Shown one piece after another: positions 19,208 through 27,958 of a stretch of 64,000 bases of DNA. A program made the position numbers and the translations under genes. Within the stretch, counting starts at the first letter, position 1. Each line of letters begins with the position of its first letter. Under the pieces are notes generated by a model. The model saw nothing but the letters and a program-made list of their open reading frames with translations, was not told the DNA's origin and made no database searches. This stretch comes from Xylanimonas ulmi (lineage in GTDB: Bacteria > Actinomycetota > Actinomycetes > Actinomycetales > Cellulomonadaceae): NCBI RefSeq assembly GCF_004216535.1, contig NZ_SGWX01000001.1, forward strand, positions 558,001 through 622,000, given 5' to 3'.

Positions 19208-20152
19208 ATGCGTCTCACCCAGCTCTTTCCGCACACGTCCCCGCGACGCGCCCAGGCGCCCGCGCCGGTCGCGCCGGTCGCGCCGTCGCCTGCCGTCCGC
19301 GTCGTCACCGACTCCACCGCCTGCCTGCCGCCGTCGGCCGACGAGCCCGACGGCGCGGCGGGCGGCCCCGTCGTCGTGCCGCTGCGCGTGCTGACGCCCG
19401 ACAGCGAACTGCGCGAGGGGATCGACATCACGCCGGCGCAGGTCGCGGACCTCATCGCGTCAGGCGCCCGCCTGACGACGTCGCAGCCGCCCCCCGCGGA
19501 CTTCGCCGACGTCTACCGCCGCCTGGCACAGGACGGCGCGCGGGCGGTCGTCTCGGTGCACCTGTCCGGCAGGATCTCGGGAACGGTCGACGCCGCCGCG
19601 CGCGCCGGTCAGCGGGCCATGCTCGCCGTGCGCACCGTCGACACCCAGACGGTGGCGATGGGCCTCGGGTTCGCGGCGCAGGCCGCCGCCGAGTGCGCCG
19701 CGCAGGGGCAGGACGCCGAGCACGTGGCCGCGCGGGCGGCGCAGGTCGCCGCGTCGAGCCGGACCCTCTTCCTCGTCGACTCACTCGACCACCTGCGGCG
19801 CGGGGGGCGCCTGTCGGCGGGCGCTGCCGCGCTCGGCACGGCGCTCGGGGTCCGGCCGATTCTCACGATCGAGGGCGGTGAGGTGCGCCTTGCGCAACGC
19901 GTGCGCACCCGCGCCGCGGCGCTCGAACGCATGCTGGACCTCGCCGTCCAGCACGCCGCCGGGATGGACCGCCCTGGCGTGGCCGTGCACCACCTCGGCG
20001 CGGCGCAGCGCGCTGGCGCGGCCGCGGCGAGCCTGCGCGAACGGCTCGGCGTGGAGCCCGTCGTGACGCCCGTGAGCGCGGTGCTCGGCACGCACGCAGG
20101 CCCGGGAGCCGTCGCCGTCGTCGTGGTGGAGCTCGGCGGCCACACGCACTGA
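19208..20152 (+). CDS. DegV family fatty-acid-binding protein
   Basis: 314-residue DegV-family protein. DegV/FakB proteins hold a fatty acid and in Firmicutes present it to the kinase FakA; in actinobacteria the partner is often unclear. Seen: the first-domain entry VRVVTDSTACLPP (about 36-48), the second signature RLTTSQPPPADF, the SVHLSGRISGT loop that contacts the carboxylate, and FLVDSLDHLRRGGRL in the C-terminal domain. The first 30 residues are a Pro/Ala-rich extension. No fakA-like DAK gene is in the window. It is followed by comEA on the same strand after about 90 bases. Confidence 0.88.
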   Translation: MRLTQLFPHTSPRRAQAPAPVAPVAPSPAVRVVTDSTACLPPSADEPDGAAGGPVVVPLRVLTPDSELREGIDITPAQVADLIASGARLTTSQPPPADFADVYRRLAQDGARAVVSVHLSGRISGTVDAAARAGQRAMLAVRTVDTQTVAMGLGFAAQAAAECAAQGQDAEHVAARAAQVAASSRTLFLVDSLDHLRRGGRLSAGAAALGTALGVRPILTIEGGEVRLAQRVRTRAAALERMLDLAVQHAAGMDRPGVAVHHLGAAQRAGAAAASLRERLGVEPVVTPVSAVLGTHAGPGAVAVVVVELGGHTH

Positions 20153-20229
20153 GGCGGTCCCCAGGCCGTTCTGGGCCGACGTCGTCCACAGGCGCCGTGG
20201 CGCCGGCCGACGGGGCGGCGGGGTCGGCC

Positions 20230-20235
20230 TAGCGT
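20230..20235 (+). promoter_or_regulatory. -10 box, probable leaderless promoter of comEA
   Basis: TAGCGT ends 7 bases before the GTG at 20243. Confidence 0.5.
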
Positions 20236-20242
20236 CGCGGCC

Positions 20243-21229
20243 GTGAGCGAGTGGGACGAGGGACCGTACGGGGCGGCGCTCGGGCGGCTGCGGGCCGCGC
20301 GGCAGACCGGCCAGGACACCGACATCAGCCGCCGGGACGCGCCGGAGCCCGACCCCGGCGGCGCTGCGCCCGATCTCGCCGATGTCCGCGCCGATCTCGC
20401 CGAGGCCCCGCGCGCCGATCTGGCCGACGACCTGCGTGCCCGCCTCGCCGACCGCCGCGCGGTCACGGCCTCGGCGCGCCAGGCGGCGGCCGCGTATGCG
20501 GCGCTTCAGGGTCACGTGCCTGGAGGGGCCGAGTCCGAGTTGGAGCACGCCGGCGCGAGGCGATGGGCGCTGCGTCCACGGACGGCGATTGTCGCGGTCT
20601 GCGCGGTTCTCCTCCTGGGCGTCGGCGCCGCCGTCGTCTCGTGGCCGCGATCCGGCGTCGAGACACTGGGGACGGCAGGAGGCCAGACCACCGCGGAGCC
20701 CGATGCGCCAGGGGACGCCGCGTACCCGGCCCCGTCCACCGCGTTCCCCTCGCCGGACGCCGCATCTCCCGGCGACGCGCCCGCGGCGAGCGTCGTCGTC
20801 GACGTCGTCGGGCAAGTGCGCGAGCCGTGCGTCGTGACCCTGCCCGCAGGGTCGCGCGTCGCCGACGCCGTCGCGGCCGCGGGAGGGGCCAGCGACAACG
20901 CCGACCTCGCCGCCGTCAACCTCGCCCGGCCCCTCGTCGACGGCGAGCAGGTGCGGGTGCCCGCGCCGGGCGAGATGCTCGCGCCGCCCACGTCGGGACC
21001 TCCGTCCGACGGGGGCGGCCTCGCGCCATCAGACGGGGGACTCGTCAACCTCAACACGGCCGATGAGGCGACGCTCGACACGCTGCCCGGCATCGGCCCC
21101 GCGCTCGCGGCCCGGATCATCGCGTGGCGCGAGCAGAACGGAGCGTTCGCCTCGGTGGACGAGCTCGACGAGGTCTCCGGCATCGGACCCGCCCTGCTGG
21201 CTGGGCTCCGCGACCAGGTGACCGTGTGA
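20243..21229 (+). CDS. comEA: ComEA-like DNA-uptake protein
   Basis: 328-residue membrane-anchored DNA-binding protein of the transformation apparatus. The cytoplasmic N-terminus (1-110) is charged and repetitive (ADLAEAPRADLADDLRARLA). One transmembrane helix lies at about 114-134, then a Pro/Ser linker, an SLBB domain (about 186-245, VVDVVGQVREPCVVTLPAGS) and a double helix-hairpin-helix domain (about 268-328, NLNTADEATLDTLPGIGPAL) that binds double-stranded DNA. The stop overlaps comEC as GTGA, so the two are coupled. The long cytoplasmic N-terminus is more than the minimal ComEA. Presence of comEA-comEC suggests DNA uptake potential; pilus genes are not in the window. Confidence 0.92.
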   Translation: MSEWDEGPYGAALGRLRAARQTGQDTDISRRDAPEPDPGGAAPDLADVRADLAEAPRADLADDLRARLADRRAVTASARQAAAAYAALQGHVPGGAESELEHAGARRWALRPRTAIVAVCAVLLLGVGAAVVSWPRSGVETLGTAGGQTTAEPDAPGDAAYPAPSTAFPSPDAASPGDAPAASVVVDVVGQVREPCVVTLPAGSRVADAVAAAGGASDNADLAAVNLARPLVDGEQVRVPAPGEMLAPPTSGPPSDGGGLAPSDGGLVNLNTADEATLDTLPGIGPALAARIIAWREQNGAFASVDELDEVSGIGPALLAGLRDQVTV

Positions 21230-23823
21230 AGGTCGACCTCCGCCTGGCCCCGACGGCGCTCGGGGCCTGGGCCACCGCATGGGCGCTGACCGGGATCGCG
21301 CGCGCCGACCCCGGCGCAGCCCTGCGAACGGTCGTGGTCGCGGCGTCCCTCGTCGCGGCGCTCGCGCTCGGACTCACGGCGGCCACCGAGCTGGTGAGGG
21401 CTCGTCGGGCGGAGCCGGGAGCGAGGGCGCATCGGCTGGTGCCGGGAGCGAGGGTGCGTCGAGTGGCGCCGTCAAGCGGGGCGCTCGGGCCGTGCCGTGC
21501 GCGGACGGCGTCCGCGCACCTGCTCCTGATCCTCGCGGCCGTCACGGCGGTCGCTCTCTCGGTCCACGTCCGCGCTGCGGGCGCGGCAACCCTTGAGGCG
21601 CTCGCGGCGGACCGCTGCGACGTCGTGCTGACGGGACGGGTCGTCGCCGACGGGAGCCCGGCGGCGTTCGGCCGTGGACAGACGTGGGCGCTCGCCGCCG
21701 ACACGCTCACCGCGCGCGCCGTGACCTCGGCCGCGCGGGGCCGGGTGGCCGTGACGACATCGCAGGACGCGCCGCCGTACGGCGCGCGAGTCGTCGTCCG
21801 GGCACGACTCGCGCCTGCGCCGGTGGGCGCCGCGGAGGCCGCGCGGGCCACGGCCCAGGTCGCGGAGGTGACCCGGTCGCCGCCCGCCGTGGTGCGGGCG
21901 ACCAACGCGATGCGCGCGGGGCTGCTCGACGTCACCGAGGGCCTGTCGGCGCAAGCGCGGGGGCTCGTGCCGGGCATGGCCGTGGGAGACACCTCGCGCC
22001 TGCCCACAGACCTCGCGGACGCCTTCCGGACCACCGGGCTCACGCACCTGACTGCGGTGTCCGGCGGCCACTTCGCGATCGTGCTCACCCTCGTCACGGC
22101 CTGCGCAGGGGCGGCGCGTGCCCCGCGGTCGGTCCGGATCGCCGTCGTCGCGCTCGTCGGGGCGGGGTTTGTGCTGCTGGTGCGGCCCGAGCCGAGCGTG
22201 CAGCGTGCCGCGGCCATGTGCGCGGTGACGCTCATCGGCCTCGTGCTGCGCCGGCCCGCGAGCTCCGTTCCGGCGCTCGCGGCATGCGTCGCCGTGCTGC
22301 TGTGCGCCGATCCGTGGCTCGCGCGCTCGTTCGGCTTCGCGCTCTCGTGCGCGGCGACCGCCGGGCTCGTGCTGCTCGCGCCGCCACTCCTGCGGCGACT
22401 GGAGCCGTGGCTGGGCAGAGCGTTCGCGTTCGCGCTCGCCGTGCCGATCGCGGCACAGGTCGCGTGCGGGCCCGTGCTCGTCCTGCTGTCGCCCGCGCTG
22501 CCGACGACGTCGGCGCTCGCCAACCTGCTCGCTGCGCCGGCTGTGGCGCCCGCGACCCTGCTCGGGCTCGCCGCGACGCTGGCCGCGCCGTGGTGGGCAT
22601 GGGGCGCGCACGCGCTCGCATGGCTGGCCAGTGGCGCGACCTGGTGGATCGCAGGTGTGGCTCAGTGGTGCGCCGCCCTGCCCGGCGCGCTGCTGCCGTG
22701 GCCTGGGGGCGTGCCCGGCGCGCTCGGCCTGCTCGCGGCGAGCGCCGCCGTGCTGGCTCCGGTGCTGGCCCGCGCACCCGCCGAGGGCTGGCCACGGTCC
22801 TGGTCCGACGGGGTCGTGCGTGCGCGGCGCGGCGCGCACAGGCGTGGTCGCGCGACGCTCGCGCGGCTGCGCCACGGCGCGCTGACCCGCGGGGACCGGC
22901 GGCTGCTGGCGGCGCTCGCCACGGTGGCGCTCGTGGTCGCCGGCGCGACGACGGCGGTGGTGCGCGTCGGCGTGGGCGGAGGCGGCCTTCCGGCGGGCTG
23001 GCAGGTCGTGGCCTGCGACGTCGGGCAGGGCGACGCGCTCGTGGTGCGCACCGGACCGACGGCGGCCATCGTCGTCGACGTCGGACCCGAGGGCGACGCG
23101 GCGGGGCGCTGCCTCGACCGGCTCGGGGTGACGCGAGTCGACCTGCTGGCGCTGACGCACCACCACCTCGACCACGTCGGGGGCCTCGCCGGCGTGCTCG
23201 CGGGGCGTGAGGTGGGCGCCGCATGGGTGTCCCCGCTCGACGAGCCGGCCGCGAACGCGCGCCACTCTCAGCGCCTCTTGGATCGCGCCGGCGTTCCGCG
23301 CCGGGTCCCGGACCAGGGTGAGGCCCAGACCTGGGGCGAGGGGGAGTGGCGCGTCGAGGTCAGCGTCCTGTCCGCGGGCGTCGGCGCGGGCGGCCCGCCC
23401 GCCGCGGTCGCGGGCGAATCAGCGGAGGGCGACGGCGCCAACGACGCCAGCCTCGTCCTCGGGCTCACGGCGCAGGGCCCGGGCGGGAGCCTTGAGGTCA
23501 TCGCGCTCGGCGACCTGGAGGAGCACGGCCAGCAGACGCTGCTCACCTCGCTGCGGGCCGCGGGGAGCATCGGGCCGGCTGACGGCGTCGATGTCGTCAA
23601 GGTCGCCCACCACGGCTCGGCGTCACAGTCAGCCGGGCTCGCGCGGCTGCTGCGTCCGCGCGTCGCGCTCGTGAGCGTGGGCGCGGACAACGCCTACGGG
23701 CACCCGACCGACCGGATGCTCGACCTGTACGCGAGCGTCGGGGCGAGGGCCGTGCGCACTGACCGGTGTGGCACGGCGGCGCTGGTCGTGCGCGGGGGCG
23801 AGATCGGTCTGGCGTGCGGCTGA
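21226..23823 (+). CDS. comEC: ComEC/Rec2-like DNA channel with metallo-beta-lactamase domain
   Basis: 865-residue polytopic membrane protein. N-terminal helices precede an OB-like extracellular region, then the Competence channel domain (about 220-520; LTHLTAVSGGHFAIVLTLVT is the family hallmark), then a C-terminal metallo-beta-lactamase domain (about 590-860) with DVGQGDALVV, THHHLDHVGG (about 644-653) and a distal VAHHGS motif. The lactamase ligands look complete, so strand-degrading activity is plausible. GTG 21226 overlaps the comEA stop; upstream in-frame codons lie within comEA's helix-hairpin-helix region. holA follows within about 50 bases. Confidence 0.92.
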   Translation: MKVDLRLAPTALGAWATAWALTGIARADPGAALRTVVVAASLVAALALGLTAATELVRARRAEPGARAHRLVPGARVRRVAPSSGALGPCRARTASAHLLLILAAVTAVALSVHVRAAGAATLEALAADRCDVVLTGRVVADGSPAAFGRGQTWALAADTLTARAVTSAARGRVAVTTSQDAPPYGARVVVRARLAPAPVGAAEAARATAQVAEVTRSPPAVVRATNAMRAGLLDVTEGLSAQARGLVPGMAVGDTSRLPTDLADAFRTTGLTHLTAVSGGHFAIVLTLVTACAGAARAPRSVRIAVVALVGAGFVLLVRPEPSVQRAAAMCAVTLIGLVLRRPASSVPALAACVAVLLCADPWLARSFGFALSCAATAGLVLLAPPLLRRLEPWLGRAFAFALAVPIAAQVACGPVLVLLSPALPTTSALANLLAAPAVAPATLLGLAATLAAPWWAWGAHALAWLASGATWWIAGVAQWCAALPGALLPWPGGVPGALGLLAASAAVLAPVLARAPAEGWPRSWSDGVVRARRGAHRRGRATLARLRHGALTRGDRRLLAALATVALVVAGATTAVVRVGVGGGGLPAGWQVVACDVGQGDALVVRTGPTAAIVVDVGPEGDAAGRCLDRLGVTRVDLLALTHHHLDHVGGLAGVLAGREVGAAWVSPLDEPAANARHSQRLLDRAGVPRRVPDQGEAQTWGEGEWRVEVSVLSAGVGAGGPPAAVAGESAEGDGANDASLVLGLTAQGPGGSLEVIALGDLEEHGQQTLLTSLRAAGSIGPADGVDVVKVAHHGSASQSAGLARLLRPRVALVSVGADNAYGHPTDRMLDLYASVGARAVRTDRCGTAALVVRGGEIGLACG

Positions 23824-23873
23824 GCGGCGCATGGACGCCCGGGCGCGTCGGTGGTCCGTGGCAGAGTGGGCCC

Positions 23874-24911
23874 GTGCCTCCCGCATCCCGTGCTCGTGCC
23901 CGCTCGGGCGCCCGTCCGCCCGCCGGCAACGTCCGCTCGTGGGACGAGCCCACGCTCGCGCCCGTGGTGCTTGTGCGCGGCCCCGAGGAGCTGCTGCGCG
24001 AGCGGGCCGTCGACGGACTCGTCGCGCTCGCCCGGGAGCGCGACCCGCAGACGGAGAAGGTCGTGCTGGACGGCGCCGCCTACGGCGTCGGCCAACTCCA
24101 GGTCGCGGCGAGTCCGTCGCTGTTCGGTGAGGCGAAGGTCGTCGTGATCACCGCGGCCGACGCCGGCGCCGACGACCTGTACGCCGACCTGATCGACCAT
24201 GTCGCGCACCCCGATCCGGAGACGACCGTCGTCGTCGTCCACGGCAGCGGCCAGCGGGGCAAGAGGATGCTCGACGCCGTCATCGGGTCGGGCGCGCCCG
24301 TGCTGCAGTGCGACGCCCTCACACGCGACGCGGACAAGGCTGAGTTCGTCGCCCGCGAGTTGCGCGCCGCCCGGCGGCGGGCAGAGCCCGAGGCGGTGCG
24401 CGCCCTGCTCGACGCGCTCGGCGCCGACCTGCGCGAACTCGCGTCCGCGGTCGCGCAGCTCATCGCGGACACGACGGGGACCATCTCGGTGGGCGTCGTC
24501 GACCGCTACTACGGTGGACGCGTCGAGGCCACGGGGTTCAAGGTGGCCGACGCCGCCGTCGCCGGGGACGCGGGCGGCGCCGTCGCGCTGCTGCGCCACG
24601 CCCTGGCGACCGGGGCGGACCCGGTGCCGCTGGTCGCGGCGCTCGCGCTGCGTCTGCGCACCCTGGCCAAGGTCGCCGCGCTGCGCGGAGGCTCCGTCAC
24701 TGCCCGCGAGCTGGGCTTGCAGGACTGGCAGGTGCGCAACGCGCAGAAGGACCTGCAGCGATGGACGCCCGAGGGGCTGGCCGGCGCCATCACCGCCGTC
24801 GCGCAGGCCGACGCCGACGTCAAGGGCGCGGGCCGCGACCCGGTCTATGCGGTCGAGACCGCGGTCCTCACGATCGCCCGCGCCGCGCGCCCCTCCCGCC
24901 CCACGAGATAG
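23874..24911 (+). CDS. holA: DNA polymerase III subunit delta
   Basis: 345-residue clamp-loader delta subunit, which opens the beta clamp. After a basic Pro/Arg N-terminus, domain I begins at LAPVVLVRGPEELLRERAVD; the AAA+-like non-hydrolysing fold continues (TTVVVVHGSGQRGKRMLDAV) and the C-terminal collar domain contains ELGLQDWQVRNAQKDLQRWT. The comEA-comEC-holA order is conserved in many bacteria. The start is uncertain: GTG 23874 is preceded by GAGTGGG; the frame is open further upstream into the end of comEC. An inverted repeat follows the stop. Confidence 0.9.
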   Translation: MPPASRARARSGARPPAGNVRSWDEPTLAPVVLVRGPEELLRERAVDGLVALARERDPQTEKVVLDGAAYGVGQLQVAASPSLFGEAKVVVITAADAGADDLYADLIDHVAHPDPETTVVVVHGSGQRGKRMLDAVIGSGAPVLQCDALTRDADKAEFVARELRAARRRAEPEAVRALLDALGADLRELASAVAQLIADTTGTISVGVVDRYYGGRVEATGFKVADAAVAGDAGGAVALLRHALATGADPVPLVAALALRLRTLAKVAALRGGSVTARELGLQDWQVRNAQKDLQRWTPEGLAGAITAVAQADADVKGAGRDPVYAVETAVLTIARAARPSRPTR

Positions 24912-24976
24912 CCGTTCCCTCCGGGCCCACCCGCGCCCCCTCCCCGTGCGCGGGGGCGGGTACCCCGGGGACAGCG

Positions 24977-25008
24977 ATGGGCGCCACCCCCAGGGGAGCG
25001 GCGCCCAT
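24977..25008. terminator. Hairpin between convergent holA and rpsT
   Basis: Inverted repeat ATGGGCGCC (24977-24985) and GGCGCCCAT (25000-25008) with a 14-base loop. It could end transcription from both sides; no T-run is present. Confidence 0.55.
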
Positions 25009-25041
25009 GCGTGGTGTGCCCGGGCGGGCGTCAGGTCAGGC

Positions 25042-25302
25042 TCAGAGCGCGTTGACCAGCTTCGCGATGGCCGACTTGCGGTTCGCGGCCTGGTTCGCGT
25101 GGATGACGCCCTTCGAGACGGCCTTGTCGAGCTTGCGCGACGCGGCGGCGACGGCCGTGGTCGCGGCCTCCTTGTCGCCAGCGGCGACGGCGTCGCGCAC
25201 GCGGCGCACGTACGTCTTCAGCTCCGACTTGACGGCCTTGTTGCGCAGACGAGCCTTCTCGTTCGTCTTGATGCGCTTGATCTGGGACTTGATGTTTGCC
25301 AC
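25042..25302 (-). CDS. rpsT: 30S ribosomal protein S20
   Basis: 86-residue basic, helical protein that binds 16S rRNA during early 30S assembly. [20 protein letters not shown] and [17 protein letters not shown] are the S20 N- and C-terminal signatures. The start is GTG with AGGAAG upstream. Gene is monocistronic and convergent with holA, as usual in actinobacteria. About 220 bases separate it from the PemK-like gene; I see no further gene there. Confidence 0.98.
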   Translation of the reverse strand: MANIKSQIKRIKTNEKARLRNKAVKSELKTYVRRVRDAVAAGDKEAATTAVAAASRKLDKAVSKGVIHANQAANRKSAIAKLVNAL

Positions 25303-25522
25303 TGGTGGACTTCCTGGTGTGTTCGCCTGCCAACCACGTGACAGAACGAGCGGATAGGTCGTAGAGGGCGGCCATAACTCCGGGACTGGGGGTGGGGAAC
25401 CCTTGGAGAGGAGTTGTGGCTGTGCCCGCCGACCTGGGCGGACACGCAGCCACCCACAATACCAGAGGGGTGCGCGCCCGCCGGCGCCATCCCCGGACTC
25501 GCCGCATGGCGGTGCGCAGCCG

Positions 25523-26155
25523 TCAGCCGCGCGCCTTGGCCATCGCGGCCACGACCTGCTGGAACAGGGCGCGGGGCATGACGGCGCCCTCGCGCCGCAC
25601 GCCGTCGGGGTCGACGCGGATCACTCGGTTGAGGCGGACCTCGCTCGGGCGTCCCTGCCGGTCCCACGGGCCTGAGCCGATGTCGATCCAGTACCGCCCT
25701 GCGCGCGCCTCCTGCGCGGCGTCGCGGTCGTGGTCCTTGCTGGTCAACTGCAGCGCGAGCAGCCACGGCCCGTCGTGTCCGACCAGCAGCACCGGCCGGT
25801 CTTTGCCCTGGGTGTGATTCTCCTCGTACGGCACGAAGGTCCAGACGATCTCGCCCGGGTCCGGGGCGCCGTCCGGGTGCGGGGCGTACTCGGCGCGGAC
25901 GGCGCCTGTGTAGTCGCCCGGGTAGGCGCCCGGGGCGGAGGGGGAGGCGGAGGCCGCGGAGTTCGCGCCCGGCCGCGAGGCGGCGGACGCCCGCCGCGGG
26001 CCGGGGCGAGCCGACGTCGTCGCCCCTTTTCTGTCAGCGCGCCCGTCGGAGCGCCCTTCAGCAGAGCGCCCGTCAGCCCGTCGGTCAGCGCGCGTGCGGT
26101 TCGACACAACGGCGCGCGCCACGTCCGCCAGAAGATTCACCCATCGACTCGCCAC
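25523..26155 (-). CDS. PemK/MazF-like protein, orphan
   Basis: About 210 residues. The C-terminal half (about 95-205) has the PemK/MazF beta-barrel pattern: [14 protein letters not shown], then [14 protein letters not shown], then [10 protein letters not shown] and [14 protein letters not shown]. MazF toxins are sequence-specific ribonucleases, but this long actinobacterial subgroup, with a DPGEIVW entry, has no proven toxicity as far as I know. Residues about 25-90 are low complexity (Arg/Ala/Asp/Gly repeats) and likely disordered. No antitoxin-like gene adjoins it. The GTG at 26155 is chosen because a -10 box lies 7 bases upstream; the frame remains open beyond it. Confidence 0.75.
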   Translation of the reverse strand: MASRWVNLLADVARAVVSNRTRADRRADGRSAEGRSDGRADRKGATTSARPGPRRASAASRPGANSAASASPSAPGAYPGDYTGAVRAEYAPHPDGAPDPGEIVWTFVPYEENHTQGKDRPVLLVGHDGPWLLALQLTSKDHDRDAAQEARAGRYWIDIGSGPWDRQGRPSEVRLNRVIRVDPDGVRREGAVMPRALFQQVVAAMAKARG

Positions 26156-26162
26156 GGCGCAC

Positions 26163-26168
26163 AGCCTA
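26163..26168 (-). promoter_or_regulatory. -10 box, probable leaderless promoter of the PemK-like gene
   Basis: On the minus strand TAGGCT ends 7 bases before the GTG at 26155; no ribosome site is seen. Confidence 0.45.
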
Positions 26169-26335
26169 CGGTCCGCGCGCAGCGCCGGATCACGCCGCCA
26201 CCAGGGCGCGCGCCCGCGCGCGCCCGGAACGCCGACGACGACGGAGCGGCGCCGCGACAGCCCCCTCAACTCCGGTCGCAGTCCCTGACATGAGACGGAA
26301 ACACGACGGGAACCCGCCTGCCACATTCCAGGCCT

Positions 26336-26341
26336 TAGCGT
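26336..26341 (+). promoter_or_regulatory. -10 box, probable leaderless promoter of the ATP-grasp operon
   Basis: TAGCGT ends 6 bases before the ATG at 26348. Confidence 0.5.
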
Positions 26342-26347
26342 GCGCCC

Positions 26348-27958
26348 ATGGCGGACCTGTTCGACGATTACCCGCTCTCGGCGGCCTACGACGAGATGCT
26401 CGACCGTGACAACGGCGTGCGCCCTCGGTATGCGCCCGTGCACGGCACGCTGGCGAGCCTCACGGCCTCCGAGGTGGCGGCGCGCGCCGACGCGCTCGCC
26501 CGGTCCTACCTGGCTCAGGGCGTGACCTTCGACTTCGCGGGCGAGGAGCGGCCCTTCCCGCTCGACGTCGTGCCCCGCGTCATCGAGCCGGGCGAGTGGG
26601 ACACCGTGGCCCGCGGCGTCGCGCAGCGGGTCCGCGCCCTGGAGGCGTTCCTCGCCGACGTGTACGGCCCGCAGCAGGCCGTCAAGGACGGCGTGGTGCC
26701 GTTGCGCCTGATCCTGTCGAGCGCCGAGTTCAAGCGGGCGGCGCACGGCATCGAGCCGCCCAACGGGGTGCGCTGTCACGTCTCAGGCATCGACATCGTG
26801 CGCGACGCGGCGGGCGAGTACCGCGTGCTGGAGGACAACGTGCGTGTCCCCTCGGGCGTGAGCTACGTGGTCTCCAACCGCCAGGCCATGGTGCGCACGT
26901 TCCCCGAGCTGTTCTCCTCGATGCGCGTGCGCCCCGTCGTCGACTACCCGCGGCGCCTGCTGGCCGCGCTGGCGGCAGCGGCGCCCGAGGGCGTGCCGGA
27001 CCCGACCGTCGTCGTGCTGACGCCCGGCGTGTACAACTCGGCCTACTACGAGCACGCGCTGCTGGCGCGACTCATGGGCGTCGAGCTCGTCGAGGGCCGC
27101 GACCTGTTCTGCTCGGCCGGTCGCGTGTTCATGCGCACCACCGAGGGCCCACGTCGCGTCGACGTCATCTACCGGCGGGTCGACGACGACTTCCTCGACC
27201 CGCTGCAGTTCCGGGCCGACTCGGCGCTGGGTGTGCCCGGCCTGGTGGGCTGCGCGCGGCGGGGGCAGGTCACGCTCGCCAACGCGATCGGCAACGGAGT
27301 CGCCGACGACAAACTCGTCTACACCTACGTGCCCGACCTCGTGCGCTACTACCTCGGCGAGGAGCCTCTCATCAAGAACGTCGACACGTGGCGGCTGCAG
27401 GAGCCCGAGGCGCTCGCCGAGGTGCTCGACCGGCTCGACGAGCTGGTCGTCAAGCCCGTGGACGGCTCAGGCGGCAAGGGCATCGTCGTGGGGCCCGACG
27501 CGAGCCGCGCCGAGCTCGACGCGCTGCGGGCGCGACTGGTCGCCGACCCGCGGGGATGGATCGCCCAACCGGTGATCCAGCTCTCGACCGCCCCGACGTT
27601 CGTCGACGGCGGGTTCCGTCCGCGGCACATCGACCTGCGGCCTTTCGCCGTCAACGACGGCGAGGACGTGTGGGTGCTGCCCGGCGGGCTCACGCGCGTC
27701 GCGCTGCCCGAGGGCCAGTTGGTCGTCAACAGCTCGCAGGGCGGCGGCTCCAAGGACACCTGGGTGCTTGAGGGGCGTCCTCGCCGCGGACGCGCCGCCG
27801 CGCACCCCGCGACGTCGGAGAGCGGCCGTGGCGCGCACCCGGCCGGCGTCACGGCGGCGGGCGTGCCCCTGACCACCAACCCGGCCGACGTCCGCACGAG
27901 CCAACAGCAGCAACAGCAGCAATCCACGATTGACCTGAGGGGAGCCGTCCCGTGCTGA
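26348..27958 (+). CDS. Circularly permuted ATP-grasp protein (DUF404/DUF407)
   Basis: 536-residue circularly permuted type 2 ATP-grasp enzyme. Such proteins are predicted to form peptide or amide bonds with ATP, but no substrate is established. Features: the N-terminal DUF404 part with YDEMLDRDNGVRPRYAPVHG, the catalytic region HVSGIDIVRDAAGEYRVLED and NVRVPSGVSYVVSNRQAM, and the ATP-binding part with VVKPVDGSGGKGIVVGP (about 370-390). The C-terminal 60 residues, after TWVLEGRP, are Ala/Pro/Gln-rich and run into a CAG-repeat-like polyglutamine stretch (QQQQQQQ). It is translationally coupled to the alpha-E gene, then a transglutaminase: the conserved trio. Confidence 0.9.
   Translation: MADLFDDYPLSAAYDEMLDRDNGVRPRYAPVHGTLASLTASEVAARADALARSYLAQGVTFDFAGEERPFPLDVVPRVIEPGEWDTVARGVAQRVRALEAFLADVYGPQQAVKDGVVPLRLILSSAEFKRAAHGIEPPNGVRCHVSGIDIVRDAAGEYRVLEDNVRVPSGVSYVVSNRQAMVRTFPELFSSMRVRPVVDYPRRLLAALAAAAPEGVPDPTVVVLTPGVYNSAYYEHALLARLMGVELVEGRDLFCSAGRVFMRTTEGPRRVDVIYRRVDDDFLDPLQFRADSALGVPGLVGCARRGQVTLANAIGNGVADDKLVYTYVPDLVRYYLGEEPLIKNVDTWRLQEPEALAEVLDRLDELVVKPVDGSGGKGIVVGPDASRAELDALRARLVADPRGWIAQPVIQLSTAPTFVDGGFRPRHIDLRPFAVNDGEDVWVLPGGLTRVALPEGQLVVNSSQGGGSKDTWVLEGRPRRGRAAAHPATSESGRGAHPAGVTAAGVPLTTNPADVRTSQQQQQQQSTIDLRGAVPC

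Noticed and set aside
26156-26347. Antitoxin gene next to the PemK-like protein
   Set aside because: The 191-base divergent gap holds promoters only; no frame looks like an antitoxin.
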